Under the pieces are notes generated by a model. The model ran no database searches, was not told the DNA's origin, and saw nothing but the letters and a program-made list of their open reading frames with translations. From Marinovum algicola (GTDB lineage Bacteria > Pseudomonadota > Alphaproteobacteria > Rhodobacterales > Rhodobacteraceae), in the NCBI RefSeq assembly GCF_900109145.1, contig NZ_FNYY01000005.1, positions 219,479-283,478 on the forward strand: a stretch of DNA of 64,000 bases. Direction: 5' to 3'. Of the stretch, positions 29,492-39,936 are shown piece by piece (position 1 is the first letter of the stretch; every line of letters begins with the position of its first letter). The position numbers and the translations under genes are program-made.

Positions 29492-30655
29492 TCAAGGGGA
29501 ATCGCCTTGAACTTTCGCGCTGCCGAGTGCGCGCATCAGATAGTTGGGCAATCGCCGCACCAGCGCGCGCATCAGATCGGGATATTCGATCTCGCCGCCC
29601 AGAAGCCGCATGTAATCGTGGCGCAGATGACCGGACTTGCGCACCGCCCGGACGAATCCGGTCTTGAACGGCCCCCAGTAGAGCAGCAGGCGCACCATGT
29701 TGGCGTGGCGCATGGCGGTGAGAATCGGCCGCAGCCGCTGGCGGTAGAGCCGCAGCGCCGCATCCGGCTCGTGACGGGCCAGCGCGTCGCGCGCCGCGAG
29801 GGCGGCAAGCTGGCCGGATTTCATCGCATAGGCGATGCCTTCGCCGGTGACCGGATCGACCAGCCAGGCGGCATCGCCGGCCAGCAGCACGTTGTCGCGC
29901 CCGGGTGCGCGGCGGGCCTTGCCGAAGGGCAGGTACTGGCCCTTGACGCGGGTTTCGGCCGGCACGTCCAGATCGGCCATATAGGCGCGCATGATCGTCT
30001 TGAGATCGGGATTGCGGCTGTGCACGCCGCCCACGCCCACCGTGTGGCTGCCACTTTTCGGGAACGACCAGCCGTAACCCCAGTTCGCCGCCCCCATGTC
30101 GATGCGCAGCGGGGCGTCGGCGGGCAGGGCGGGGCCCTCGGCCTCGAGCGCAAAGCCGATGCGGGCCGGGTCGAACGGCCGGCCAAAAAGCGCGCGGGCG
30201 GTGGCGCTGGTGACGCCATCGGCGCCGATCACCACCGGCGCCTCGAGCCGGGTGCCATGGGCCAGCGTCACGCGGCCGGCCTCGGGCGCCAGTTCGGCGA
30301 TCCTCGTGCCGGTGAAATCCTCCGCGCCGGCGGCCAGGGCAAGCGCCACAAGATGGGCGTCGAGCGACAGGCGCATGGTCAGGTAGACCGGCGGGATATC
30401 CTCGATCACGCCAAGCTTTTCGCCGAAACCATAGAGGGTTACCGCAGATTTGCTGTCAAAGGTCTCGGGCAGATCGGTCTCGAAAATCTCGCGATAGTAC
30501 CGCGCCGCGCGGCCGGTGAAACCGCCGCCGCAGAGCTTGTCACGCGGAAAGCGCGCCTTGTCGACCAAGGCGGTGCGCAGCCCGGCGCTGGCAGCGGTGC
30601 GGGCGGCGGCGGCGCCGGCAGGGCCCGCGCCGATGACGATAACATCGAACAACAT
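29492..30655 (-). CDS. geranylgeranyl-reductase-family FAD oxidoreductase
   Basis: A 387-residue flavoprotein starting LFDVIVIGAGPAGAAAAR, the FAD-binding GxGxxG Rossmann motif. It has the family features DKLCGGGFTGRAARYY and, further on, LLAGDAAWLVDPVTGEGIAYAMKSG (FAD-binding GD plus P-x-x-GEG). These proteins reduce isoprenoid chains or act on related lipids, and the substrate is not known here. No bacteriochlorophyll or carotenoid genes flank it, so a chlorophyll-type bchP role is unlikely. The start ATG is internal to a longer frame and gives the better N-terminus. Confidence 0.85.
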   Translation of the reverse strand: MLFDVIVIGAGPAGAAAARTAASAGLRTALVDKARFPRDKLCGGGFTGRAARYYREIFETDLPETFDSKSAVTLYGFGEKLGVIEDIPPVYLTMRLSLDAHLVALALAAGAEDFTGTRIAELAPEAGRVTLAHGTRLEAPVVIGADGVTSATARALFGRPFDPARIGFALEAEGPALPADAPLRIDMGAANWGYGWSFPKSGSHTVGVGGVHSRNPDLKTIMRAYMADLDVPAETRVKGQYLPFGKARRAPGRDNVLLAGDAAWLVDPVTGEGIAYAMKSGQLAALAARDALARHEPDAALRLYRQRLRPILTAMRHANMVRLLLYWGPFKTGFVRAVRKSGHLRHDYMRLLGGEIEYPDLMRALVRRLPNYLMRALGSAKVQGDSP

Positions 30656-30721
30656 GCGCGCTCTTTCCCCGCTGGCCTGCCCATGGTCAAGGGGCAAAAC
30701 GAAACCACGCGGCGCCCCGGA

Positions 30722-31282
30722 TCAGAGCACGGTGACCGTGGTGCCGAGGGGGATGCGCGGATAGAGATCCATCACGTGGTCATTGGCCATGCGGAAACAG
30801 CCGTTCGAGGCCGCCTTGCCGATCGAGGCGAGATTGTCGGTGCCGTGGATGGCGGCAAAGGTGTTCACGCCGTTCTGGAACAGGTACATCGCCCGCGCGC
30901 CCAGCGGATTGCCCGGCCCGCCGGGCTGGACGTAATCGTTGCCCTTGAAGCGGCCATAGGTCTGCGGCTCGCGTTCGATCATCGCGTCGGTGGGGCGCCA
31001 CGTCGGCCATTCCTTCTTGGCCTGGATCACGCCGGTGCCCGAAAATTCCAGCCCGGTGCGCCCAACGCTGATGCCGTAGCGCAGCGCTCGGCCGGGGTCT
31101 TCGATGAAGTAGAGAAAGCGCGATTTCTGCAACACCACGATCTGGCCCGGCGCCATGTCGGCCCGGACGCGCACATATTGCGGTGCGAATTTCGGATCGA
31201 GTCGGACCTGGGCCCGGGCAAGCGACGGCAGGGCCAGGGCAGCGGCGGCAGTGCCGAAAAAGGCGCGGCGTGAAATCCTCAT
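30722..31282 (-). CDS. L,D-transpeptidase of the YkuD family
   Basis: A 186-residue exported protein with a twin-arginine-type leader (RISRRAFFGTAAAALALPSLARAQ, shown only for its SRRAFF motif). The catalytic region reads IHGTDNLASIGKAASNGCFRM, where the nucleophile Cys, upstream His and the S-N-G-C form of the usual SHGC motif are present; the S-N-G-C variant is common in alphaproteobacteria. It should crosslink peptidoglycan 3-3 or attach lipoproteins to peptidoglycan in the periplasm. It is monocistronic. Confidence 0.88.
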   Translation of the reverse strand: MRISRRAFFGTAAAALALPSLARAQVRLDPKFAPQYVRVRADMAPGQIVVLQKSRFLYFIEDPGRALRYGISVGRTGLEFSGTGVIQAKKEWPTWRPTDAMIEREPQTYGRFKGNDYVQPGGPGNPLGARAMYLFQNGVNTFAAIHGTDNLASIGKAASNGCFRMANDHVMDLYPRIPLGTTVTVL

Positions 31283-31400
31283 ATGTCCCTCCAGCGATGA
31301 GCAAAAGAATCATATGGCAGGCCCCCGGCAAGCGGGAGTCAGGAATCCGTTACTCCGGGCAGGCGTCGGGCCGGCGTGGGCCGGGGGCAACGTTTGGCTC

Positions 31401-31604
31401 TCAGGCGGTGACGGGGTCGGTGCCGGCAGCGTCCTCGCTCTGCCGGCGAGGCCGGGCCGCGAGGGTTGCGACGGCGGGAACGATCAGGCCGAGCGCGAGG
31501 TAAAGCTCGAGCGCCATGGTGGCGCTCATTCCGAAGACCAGCCAGCCGAGCAGACCGGTCAACGCCCCGAGCGTACTGCCGCAGATGAGTGCGATACTGG
31601 CCAT
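31401..31604 (-). CDS. small two-helix membrane protein
   Basis: A 67-residue protein starting ASIALICGSTLGALTGLLGW with two transmembrane helices (residues about 3-22 and 27-50) and a charged, acidic tail ending SEDAAGTDPVTA. AGGAG lies six bases upstream of the ATG, which supports translation. I recognise no family. It is hypothetical but well supported as a coding region. The neighbours on either side (YkuD and trxC) are unrelated. Confidence 0.6.
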   Translation of the reverse strand: MASIALICGSTLGALTGLLGWLVFGMSATMALELYLALGLIVPAVATLAARPRRQSEDAAGTDPVTA

Positions 31605-31766
31605 AACGGTCTCCTGTCCCTCTGGATCGGACCAAGTAGGCGCGGAAATTGGGGCGGCAATGCGGCACCTTCTGTGCAATTTCGGGCACGGGCCGGCCGG
31701 GGCTTGCCGCCAGAGCGCGCCGCCCCCAGATAGGCGCAAGCACGAAATCAAGGACAGGTTGGTGAT

Positions 31767-32189
31767 ATGACGGCACGGAAACTGACATGCCTCGACTGCG
31801 GACAGGTGAACAAGGTGCCCGAGGCGCGGCTTGACGCCGGGCCGAAATGCGGCACCTGCGGCGCCCGGCTGATGCCGGGCAAGGCGGTGGCGATCGACCT
31901 GGCCACCCTGCGAAAGGCGGCGCGCCATGACGAGGTGCCGCTGGTCGTGGATTTCTGGGCGCCCTGGTGCGGGCCCTGCAAGATGATGGCCCCCGAGTTC
32001 GACCGCGCGGCCGGCCAGGCCGGCACCCGGGCGCGGTTGGTCAAGCTGAACACCCAGGACGAGGCGCAGGCGGCCGGGGCCTACAACATTCGTGGCATTC
32101 CGACGATGATCCGGTTTCATCGGGGCCGCGAGGCGGCGCGTCAGTCGGGCATGATGAAGTCAGAACAGATCCTGCGCTGGATCGGCTGA
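31767..32189 (+). CDS. trxC: thioredoxin 2 (TrxC)
   Basis: A 140-residue thioredoxin with an N-terminal zinc ribbon (two pairs of Cys: CLDC and CGTC) and the active site FWAPWCGPCKMM, then the cis-Pro in GIPTMIRF. This is the TrxC arrangement, which helps cells under oxidative stress. It is cytoplasmic (no signal peptide). The gene is followed on the same strand by the DUF2938 gene 75 bases on. Confidence 0.95.
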   Translation: MTARKLTCLDCGQVNKVPEARLDAGPKCGTCGARLMPGKAVAIDLATLRKAARHDEVPLVVDFWAPWCGPCKMMAPEFDRAAGQAGTRARLVKLNTQDEAQAAGAYNIRGIPTMIRFHRGREAARQSGMMKSEQILRWIG

Positions 32190-32264
32190 CCCGCCGGTCG
32201 CTTTTTCTTGCAGGTCGCGGCGGCTTCTGCGAGCGTCGCGGCGCGCAAGGCAGGAGTGACAGTG

Positions 32265-32747
32265 ATGAGTGAATTGATCTGGGCCGGTATCGTCATGGGG
32301 CTGGGCGGCACGTTGGCGATGGACATCTGGTCCGAGGTTCTGGCCCGCGGCTTCGGACAGCCGCGCCCGGCCTGGGGGCGGATCGGCCGCTGGGCGGCAC
32401 AGCTTCCGGCCGGGCAGGTCTTTCACGACGATATCGGCGCGGTTGCTCCGGTGCGCCGCGAAGAGGCGCTGGGCTGGGGTGTGCATTATTTCGTGGGGAT
32501 CGCTTATGGCGTGATCTTCGCGCTGCTCGCCGGCGCGGCCTGGCTGGATGCGCCGAGCTTCCTGCCGCTGTGGATTTTCGCGATTGTCACCGTCGGAGCC
32601 GGCTGGTTCCTGTTGCAGCCCGGCATGGGGCTCGGGTGGGCCGCCGCCCGCACGCCGAACCCCTGGAAGGTGCGGCTGATGGGCCTCGTCGGCCATACGG
32701 TCTTTGGCCTCGGCATGTATGCGGTGGCGCTTCTGGCGGCGCCCTGA
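32265..32747 (+). CDS. DUF2938 membrane protein
   Basis: A 160-residue membrane protein with about four transmembrane segments (IWAGIVMGLGGTLAMDIWSE at the start, then HYFVGIAYGVIFALLAGA, PLWIFAIVTVGAGWFLL and VGHTVFGLGMYAVALLA). The pattern MD.WS...R and PNPW near the end fits DUF2938. The start at the ATG after AGGAG (32252) is preferred to an upstream alternative. Function is unknown. Confidence 0.8.
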   Translation: MSELIWAGIVMGLGGTLAMDIWSEVLARGFGQPRPAWGRIGRWAAQLPAGQVFHDDIGAVAPVRREEALGWGVHYFVGIAYGVIFALLAGAAWLDAPSFLPLWIFAIVTVGAGWFLLQPGMGLGWAAARTPNPWKVRLMGLVGHTVFGLGMYAVALLAAP

Positions 32748-32750
32748 GGC

Positions 32751-33308
32751 TCAGCGCTCCGAGGCCGGCCGCAGCGGCGCGGCGCGGGTGTCCTGTTCCT
32801 GCGCCTGCATCCAGCCGTTTTCCCAGGATTGATGGTCGACGGTGTTCTCGGAATAGGGGTTGGCCTGGAACGAGATGCCCTCCTGCCGGGCAATGTAGCC
32901 TTCGTCATAAGAGCCCATCCGCGGGTCCATGCCGGCGGAATGATGTGCCGTCTTTTGCAGGTGCTCGGCGAACTCGCGGTATTTCACCAGCACGGTCTGG
33001 TCGAGCCCGTCGGGGTAATCCTCGAACGCCTGCCGGCCGCGATCCGTCAGGTGCAGGGCACCGTCTTCTCCGGCCTCGAGAATGCGCGCGATGCGCAGGT
33101 GGTCGAGCTGGCGGGCGAGTTTGACCCTTCGTTCGTCCTCGGGCAGGCCGGGCGGTTTGCCGGCCTGGCGAAACAGCGCGTCGAGCCGGTCGGAACAGCT
33201 GTCGAGGGTCACCGGCCCCTTGGCGGCGGCGTGCAGGATGAGCGCCGTCAGACTGGCGGTGCTGAGCAGGGGGTAATCATTGTCGAACATGCGATATGGT
33301 GTCCTCAT
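32751..33308 (-). CDS. hypothetical protein with Rmf-like C-terminal module
   Basis: A 185-residue protein with start ATG supported by AGGGAG. Residues about 1-110 are helical, with the pattern of a small winged helix (RQLDHLRIARILEAGEDGALHLTDRGRQAF, given here by its key L.I..IL......L.LT..GR motif). Residues about 135-172 read like the ribosome modulation factor: DEGYIARQEGISF..NPYSE......SWENGWMQA matches the Rmf pattern GY.AG..G....CPY......QW..GW..A. In Rmf the module binds 16S rRNA near the anti-Shine-Dalgarno. Fusion to such a module is uncommon. Function is unknown. Confidence 0.65.
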   Translation of the reverse strand: MRTPYRMFDNDYPLLSTASLTALILHAAAKGPVTLDSCSDRLDALFRQAGKPPGLPEDERRVKLARQLDHLRIARILEAGEDGALHLTDRGRQAFEDYPDGLDQTVLVKYREFAEHLQKTAHHSAGMDPRMGSYDEGYIARQEGISFQANPYSENTVDHQSWENGWMQAQEQDTRAAPLRPASER

Positions 33309-33411
33309 GGTCGGGCTCCCTGTGGGTCAGCCTAGGCGCAGAGGGCTTCGGGGTAAAGGGGCGGGAGAGGCCGCCCGGGGCGGCCTCGGCCTTTCGGAAG
33401 GATGACAGGCC

Positions 33412-33567
33412 TCAGACCTGGCCCATCAAGAGCAGCACGATCAGCACCACCAGCACGACGCCGAGGATGCCCGAGGGGCCGTAGCCCCAGCTGCGGGAAT
33501 GGCCCCAGCGCGGCAGCGCGCCGATCAGGGCAAGGATCAGGAGGATGACGAGAATGGTATAGAGCAT
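33412..33567 (-). CDS. DUF3309 microprotein
   Basis: A 51-residue membrane peptide reading MLYTILVILLILALIGALPRW (a transmembrane helix) then GHSRSWGYGPSG and a second helix ILGVVLVVLIVLLL. The central SRSWGYGPSG motif and two-helix layout are diagnostic of DUF3309, a small family widespread in alphaproteobacteria with unknown function. It is easily missed because of its size. It lies just upstream of the thioesterase gene on the other strand. Confidence 0.85.
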   Translation of the reverse strand: MLYTILVILLILALIGALPRWGHSRSWGYGPSGILGVVLVVLIVLLLMGQV

Positions 33568-33753
33568 GGCGCGGGTCTCCGGGGTGGCGGGTCAAGGGGG
33601 CGGGGGCTTTGCGTCCCGTCCCGGTCTGAGGCGAACGCGCGGTTCCGGCCTTTGGTTCCGCCGGCAGACCGGGGGCCGGCGCGCCGGTGCTGGGCAGGGG
33701 CGGCGGCGTGGTGTAGCCTTGGCCGACAAAGCAGCCAGCAGGGGCAGGACGAC

Positions 33754-34137
33754 ATGACAGAGACGACAGACGGGCCGGACGGCGAGCTGACCCTGCGAAC
33801 GCTGGCGATGCCGGCGGATACCAATGTGTCGGGCGACATCTTCGGTGGCTGGGTGCTGAGCCAGATGGACATCGCGGCGGGCATCGTCGCCGGCGAAAAG
33901 GCCCAAGGTAGGGTGGCGACCATTGCGGTGGACGCGATGAAATTCATCCGGCCGGTCAAGGTGGGCGACGTGCTCTGCGTCTATTGCCAGATCACCCGGG
34001 TCGGTCGGAGCTCGATGGCGATCGACGTCGAGGCCTGGGTCCGCCGCGAACGCATCGGCGGGCGCGAGAAGGTGACGGAGGCGATCTTTACCTTCGTGGC
34101 GATCGATGGCGAGGGACGGCCGCGTGAAGTGCCGTAG
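33754..34137 (+). CDS. acyl-CoA thioesterase of the YciA family
   Basis: A 127-residue hotdog-fold thioesterase. It has the family motif NVSGDIFGGWVLSQMD (nucleophile region with the N, D and GGW) and the MKFIRPVKVGDVLCVY strand. YciA enzymes hydrolyse a broad range of acyl-CoA in the cytoplasm. The start before TETTDGPDG is the only good ATG. It precedes the transposase remnant at 34181. Confidence 0.88.
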   Translation: MTETTDGPDGELTLRTLAMPADTNVSGDIFGGWVLSQMDIAAGIVAGEKAQGRVATIAVDAMKFIRPVKVGDVLCVYCQITRVGRSSMAIDVEAWVRRERIGGREKVTEAIFTFVAIDGEGRPREVP

Positions 34138-34180
34138 GGTGTTCACCCTCCATTAACCCGGTCGGGGCCAGGCTTGGCGG

Positions 34181-34661
34181 ATGCCGAATTACATCCGACC
34201 GAAGATTTCCGGCGCGACCGTATTCTTTACCGTGGCGGTGGCAGAGCGGAGGGGGACGATCCTGACCGACCACATCACGGTGCTGCGCGAGGCTGTGCGC
34301 AGGACGCGGGAAGACCGCCCATTCCGGATCGACGCGTGGGTGGTGTTGCCGGATCACCTGCATGCGGTCTGGACATTGCCAGCAGGGGATTGCGAATTCT
34401 CAACCCGGTGGAGCCTGATCAAGGCGCGGTTTTCACGAGCGGTGCCGCTCGGGTCTCGTCGGAGCAGCCACAGGGCCCGGCGGGAACGGGGCATCTGGCC
34501 GGCGGTTCTGGGAGCATCACCTTCGCGGGCCACGGGATTGCGCGGCGGCGGTCGGTTATTGTCATATGAACCCGGTCAAGCACGGGTGGGTGACCGATCC
34601 GCTGGATTGGCCGTTTTCGTCGGTGCATCGCGCGCGCCGGATGGGTCACGACGTCACGTAG
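34181..34661 (+). pseudogene. REP-associated tyrosine transposase (RAYT), frameshifted
   Basis: The reading frame starts PNYIRPKISGATVFFTV and carries the Y1/HUH-type IDAWVVLPDHLHAVWTLP (the HxH motif as HLH) up to RRERGIW near 34500. There the frame shifts by +1: the next frame continues RRFWEHHLRG, then YCHMNPVKHGWVTDPLDWPFSSVH to a TAG at 34659-34661. Together these make a complete RAYT of about 160 residues, so a single-base frameshift has broken it. The TAG lies inside the adjacent REP unit. RAYTs are domesticated IS200/IS605 relatives that spread REP sequences. Confidence 0.85.
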
Positions 34662-34728
34662 GGTGCGCATTCACTGCGCACCGGTGTTTGGTTGGCCGAA
34701 GCGGTGCGCAATAAATGCGCACCCTACG
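34657..34728. repeat. REP/BIME-type double hairpin next to RAYT
   Basis: Two hairpins, GGTGCGCA-TTCAC-TGCGCACC (34662-34682) and GGTGCGCA-ATAAA-TGCGCACC (34703-34723), lie 20 bases apart. The whole unit is also an inverted repeat: CGTAGGGTGCGCATT at 34657-34671 is the perfect complement of 34714-34728. This is the layout of a bacterial interspersed mosaic element mobilised by RAYT. The stop of the RAYT remnant falls in its first arm. Confidence 0.8.
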
Positions 34729-34811
34729 CGGTTCCGACACGCGCCCGTCAAGGAAAAGTGGTCGCAACAGAAACGGGGGCGCCCTGCGTTTCCACAAAGA
34801 CGTTTCTATTT

Positions 34812-36467
<1,656 letters not shown>

Positions 36468-36606
36468 TGCTCGCCCCTTGGTTTGCTTGCAGGGCTAGAT
36501 AACGGGGCACGGGGCGAGGTGCAATTGGCATTGGCGAAATCGGGCCGCGCGCAGGGCCGGGCCTCGCATCGGCCGGCCCAGGGTGCGGCGGGCAATGGAG
36601 GGCGAG

Positions 36607-37077
36607 ATGGAGCGGATGGCGGAACTGATCGCGCGATATGCGCGGCCCGGGCGGGTCGAGTGGATCGGCGTCCGGCCGGAGCGGCGCGGCGCGATGCGGG
36701 CGCTGGAGACCGTCGAAGTGACCGAAGCCGGGCTCGCCGGCGATCACGGGCGGGCCGGCAAACGGGCGGTCACGCTGGTCCAGGCCGAGCATCTGGCGGT
36801 GATCGGGGCGTTCCTCGGCCGCGACGCGGCGCCGGCGGAGGCGCTGCGGCGCAATCTCGTGGTCTCGGGTATCAACCTCGCCGGGCTGCGGGGGCGGGCG
36901 GTGGCGCTGGGCGGGGCGCTGCTCGAATTCACCGGTCCCTGTGCGCCATGCAGCCGGATGGAGGCGGCCTTCGGCCCCGGCGGTTATGCGGCGGTGCGCG
37001 GACATGGCGGCATGACGGCCCGGGTCTTGCAGCCCGGACCGGTCGCCCTGGGCGATGCGCTGCGGCCAATCGATTGA
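36607..37077 (+). CDS. MOSC-domain protein
   Basis: A 156-residue single MOSC domain. The start at 36607 is chosen because GGAGGG lies 6-11 bases upstream; two upstream ATGs lack this. Family features are VEWIGVRPERRG, GLAGDHG, VTLVQAEHL, RRNLVVSGINLAGL and the Cys of GPCAPCSRME, which would carry a persulfide or bind molybdenum cofactor sulfur. Such small MOSC proteins may be Moco sulfur carriers or reductases of N-hydroxylated bases. The exact role is unknown. Confidence 0.85.
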   Translation: MERMAELIARYARPGRVEWIGVRPERRGAMRALETVEVTEAGLAGDHGRAGKRAVTLVQAEHLAVIGAFLGRDAAPAEALRRNLVVSGINLAGLRGRAVALGGALLEFTGPCAPCSRMEAAFGPGGYAAVRGHGGMTARVLQPGPVALGDALRPID

Positions 37078-37128
37078 CAAACCTGTGTCACTTCCCTGAC
37101 ATGAGCGCGTTTTGACCAGAGGACTGAC

Positions 37129-37743
37129 GTGGTGACCCCTTTTCCGGCCCTGCGGCGCGGCCAGACCATCGGATTGCTGGGCGGGTCCTTCGATCCGCCG
37201 CACCAAGGCCATGTGCATATCACCCGCGAGGCGCTCCGGCGGTTCGGGCTGGATCGCGTGTGGTGGCTGCTCAGCCCCGGCAATCCGCTCAAGGCGCATG
37301 GGCCGGCGCCGCTGGACGAGCGCATGGCCGCCGCGCGGCGGATCATGCAGCATCCCAAGGTGGAGGTCAGCGATTACGAGGCACGGGCGGGAACCAGATA
37401 TACCGCCGAAACGTTGGACGCGCTGAGACGGGATTACCGAGGTGTGAAATTCGTATGGCTGATGGGGGCCGACAACCTCGTGCAACTGCCGCAATGGCAG
37501 GATTGGCAGCGGATCGTCGAGACCGTGCCGATCGGCATTCTTGCCCGGCCCGGAGACCGCATCCGGGCGCGCAACTCCAAGGCCGCGCGGGTCTATGCCG
37601 GCGCCCGTATCCGTGGCCGGGAGTCGCGCAGGCTAGCCGAAGCCGAGGCCCCGGCGTGGTGTTTCGTCAATGTTCCGATGCGCGACGAAAGTTCCAGCGC
37701 GATCCGCGCCACCGGCAATTGGCGCAACGACGCGAAGCGGTGA
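37129..37743 (+). CDS. nadD: nicotinate-nucleotide adenylyltransferase
   Basis: A 204-residue NadD that adenylates nicotinate mononucleotide to deamido-NAD. The nucleotidyltransferase motif [17 protein letters not shown] is clear, and the C-terminal SSSAIRAT (ISSTxIR-like) closes the active site. The start is a GTG with GAGG upstream. In many alphaproteobacteria nadD sits near rsfS and proA; neither is seen here. A peptidase gene follows after 151 bases. Confidence 0.93.
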   Translation: MVTPFPALRRGQTIGLLGGSFDPPHQGHVHITREALRRFGLDRVWWLLSPGNPLKAHGPAPLDERMAAARRIMQHPKVEVSDYEARAGTRYTAETLDALRRDYRGVKFVWLMGADNLVQLPQWQDWQRIVETVPIGILARPGDRIRARNSKAARVYAGARIRGRESRRLAEAEAPAWCFVNVPMRDESSSAIRATGNWRNDAKR

Positions 37744-37894
37744 CGGCCGGGGCCGGGCAGAGGCACGGCCAAGTGGGGTGCGGTTGCCCGGTTCACGACG
37801 ATGTGTCGGCAATCTGCGAGCGGACCGTCATAATGCCGGCATCGGTCGCCAACGCGCGCTTGTCTGTCATTCAGGGCTGAGGTTAAATCATCGC

Positions 37895-39397
37895 ATGACG
37901 AAAGCATTTTCCAGACGCATGTTTCTTGGCGCGGCGCTCGGATTTGTCGCCACCGCCGCCCAGGCATCGCCACCCAGCCGGTCATTGCGGCCGGTGGCCC
38001 GGCCGGGCAGCACCAAGCCGATCGTCAAGACCTTTCCCAGCGCCGAACAGCTGGTCCGCGAGGCCAAGATCTCGGGCCAGGTGGGATATGCGGTGATGGA
38101 TGTCGGCACCGGGCAGATGCAGGAAGAGGGCCAGGCCGATGTGGGCCTGCCACCGGCCAGCGTGGCCAAAGCGGTGACCGCGCTTTACGCGCTCGACGCT
38201 CTGGGCGAGGAGCACAGGTTTGCCACCACCGTCCATGCAAATGGCACGGTTTCCGACGGCGTGCTGTCCGGCGATCTGATCCTTGCGGGCGGCGGCGATC
38301 CGACGCTGGGCACCGACGAACTGGCTGATTTGGCCGCGGCGCTCGAGGCGGCCGGTATCCGCGAAGTGACCGGTGATTTCCTGGTCTGGGGCGGCTATTT
38401 GCCGTTTGCAGACAGGATCGATGTCGAACAGCCGGCGCATGTGGCCTATAGCCCGGCGATTTCCGGGCTGAACCTGAATTTCAACCGCGTGTATTTTCAA
38501 TGGGTGCGGGCAGGCGATGGCTACGAAGTGAGCATGGACGCCCGCAGCGGTCGCCACAGGCCCGATGTTGCGGTCGCCCGGATGAGTGTCGAGGATCGCA
38601 GCACGCCGGTCTATACCTACGTCGACGAGGATGGCATTGATACCTGGACGGTCGCCCGCGGGGCGCTGGGCAAGGAGGGCGCACGCTGGTTGCCGGTGCG
38701 CAAGCCCGAGATCTACGCCGGTGAGGTGTTCCAGATCCTCGCGCGCAGCCACGGCATCGTTCTGAAGGCGCCGAAGGTGACGCGGGATGCGCCCGAGGGC
38801 GCCGCGCTGGCCGAGGTAACAAGTGCGCCGCTCACCGAGATCCTGCGTGACATGCTGGAGTATTCCACCAACCTCACCGCCGAGGTCGTGGGGCTTGCCG
38901 CCACCAAGGCGCTGGGCGTGGAGGCCGATGGCCTGGTGGCCTCGGCGCAGGCGATGACGCAGTGGCTGCGCGACGAATATGGCGTAAGCCCCGATGTCAG
39001 CCTGGTTGATCATTCCGGGTTGGGCGGGCAAAGCCGGATGACGGCGGCCGACATGGTGCTGACGCTGCGCGCGGCGCGCACTGCCGGGCCGCTGCGGTCG
39101 CTTCTGAAGCCGATCCCCCTGCGCAACGAGAAGCGCCAGATCATCGACGATCACCCGGTGGAGGTGGATGCCAAGACCGGCACGCTGAACTTTGTCTCGG
39201 CGCTGGCCGGCTATTCCACGGCGATTGACGGCAGCGAGCTGGCCTTTGCGATCTTTACTGCCGATACCGAACGGCGCGACGCGCTGACCATGGCGCAGCG
39301 CGAGCGGCCGGAAGGTGGACGCGCCTGGATCGCCCGATCGAGAAAGCTGCAACAAAGGCTGTTGCAGCGCTGGGGCCAGGCTTTCGTCAACAGCTAG
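37895..39397 (+). CDS. dacB: D-alanyl-D-alanine carboxypeptidase/endopeptidase (PBP4, DacB type)
   Basis: A 500-residue class C penicillin-binding protein of the S13 family. It has a twin-arginine-type leader (SRRMFLG, cleaved near AQA). Active-site motifs are SVAK (S89, K92), STN (S324, N326; SxN) and KTG (K427-G429). An insert of about 170 residues between the first two motifs is typical of PBP4. It trims or cleaves peptidoglycan crosslinks in the periplasm. The start ATG lies 151 bases after nadD with no obvious operon. Confidence 0.92.
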   Translation: MTKAFSRRMFLGAALGFVATAAQASPPSRSLRPVARPGSTKPIVKTFPSAEQLVREAKISGQVGYAVMDVGTGQMQEEGQADVGLPPASVAKAVTALYALDALGEEHRFATTVHANGTVSDGVLSGDLILAGGGDPTLGTDELADLAAALEAAGIREVTGDFLVWGGYLPFADRIDVEQPAHVAYSPAISGLNLNFNRVYFQWVRAGDGYEVSMDARSGRHRPDVAVARMSVEDRSTPVYTYVDEDGIDTWTVARGALGKEGARWLPVRKPEIYAGEVFQILARSHGIVLKAPKVTRDAPEGAALAEVTSAPLTEILRDMLEYSTNLTAEVVGLAATKALGVEADGLVASAQAMTQWLRDEYGVSPDVSLVDHSGLGGQSRMTAADMVLTLRAARTAGPLRSLLKPIPLRNEKRQIIDDHPVEVDAKTGTLNFVSALAGYSTAIDGSELAFAIFTADTERRDALTMAQRERPEGGRAWIARSRKLQQRLLQRWGQAFVNS

Positions 39398-39403
39398 GCG
39401 GGC

Positions 39404-39829
39404 TCAGAGTGTCATGTGCCGCGCCCGCGCGCCGCGTTCGATGGCCGCGGCGTGCAGCCGGTCGATGTTCAATTCGTAACGAATTTCTTCCAGCAGGCGC
39501 AGCTCGGCCTCGTGCAGCATGCCGTCGGCCGCGGCCACGTCGCAGGACAGCGCATAAGCGGTCTCGAACAGCCGTTCCGGCAAGTTTTCCCGGATCAGGC
39601 CGAACAGCGCGTCGAGTCCGTCTTCCTGTTCGAACAGGTCGAATACCGTGCGGGCCACGACATTCATCCGGTCGACGTCGTAATCGGCAAAGACCGGCAG
39701 ATTGTTGACCGCGGTCTCGATCTTGACGAGCTGGGCAGTGTGGATGTTCTCATCCGAGGCCGAGATGGCGATCATCAGGCCGACAAGACAGTCCTGGGCG
39801 CTGAGCGAATGGGTGATTTCTTCCGACAT
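39404..39829 (-). CDS. TerB-family protein
   Basis: A 141-residue helical protein of the tellurite-resistance TerB fold. Paired acidic motifs fit the family metal sites: ISASDENIHTAQ near the N-terminus and VAAADGMLHEAELRLLEEI near the C-terminus. No ter operon is present, and stand-alone TerB proteins have no assigned role. It is convergent with dacB, 6 bases apart, and divergent from lysS. Confidence 0.88.
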   Translation of the reverse strand: MSEEITHSLSAQDCLVGLMIAISASDENIHTAQLVKIETAVNNLPVFADYDVDRMNVVARTVFDLFEQEDGLDALFGLIRENLPERLFETAYALSCDVAAADGMLHEAELRLLEEIRYELNIDRLHAAAIERGARARHMTL

Positions 39830-39936
39830 TGGGGCCTCCTGTTGCAGTGCAGAATATTGACCCCGCGCGCCACCCGCAATAGGGAGAGGCGGCCTGTGCG
39901 CATGGGGCGCGCGGCCCTACCGGAGATGCCTGAACT

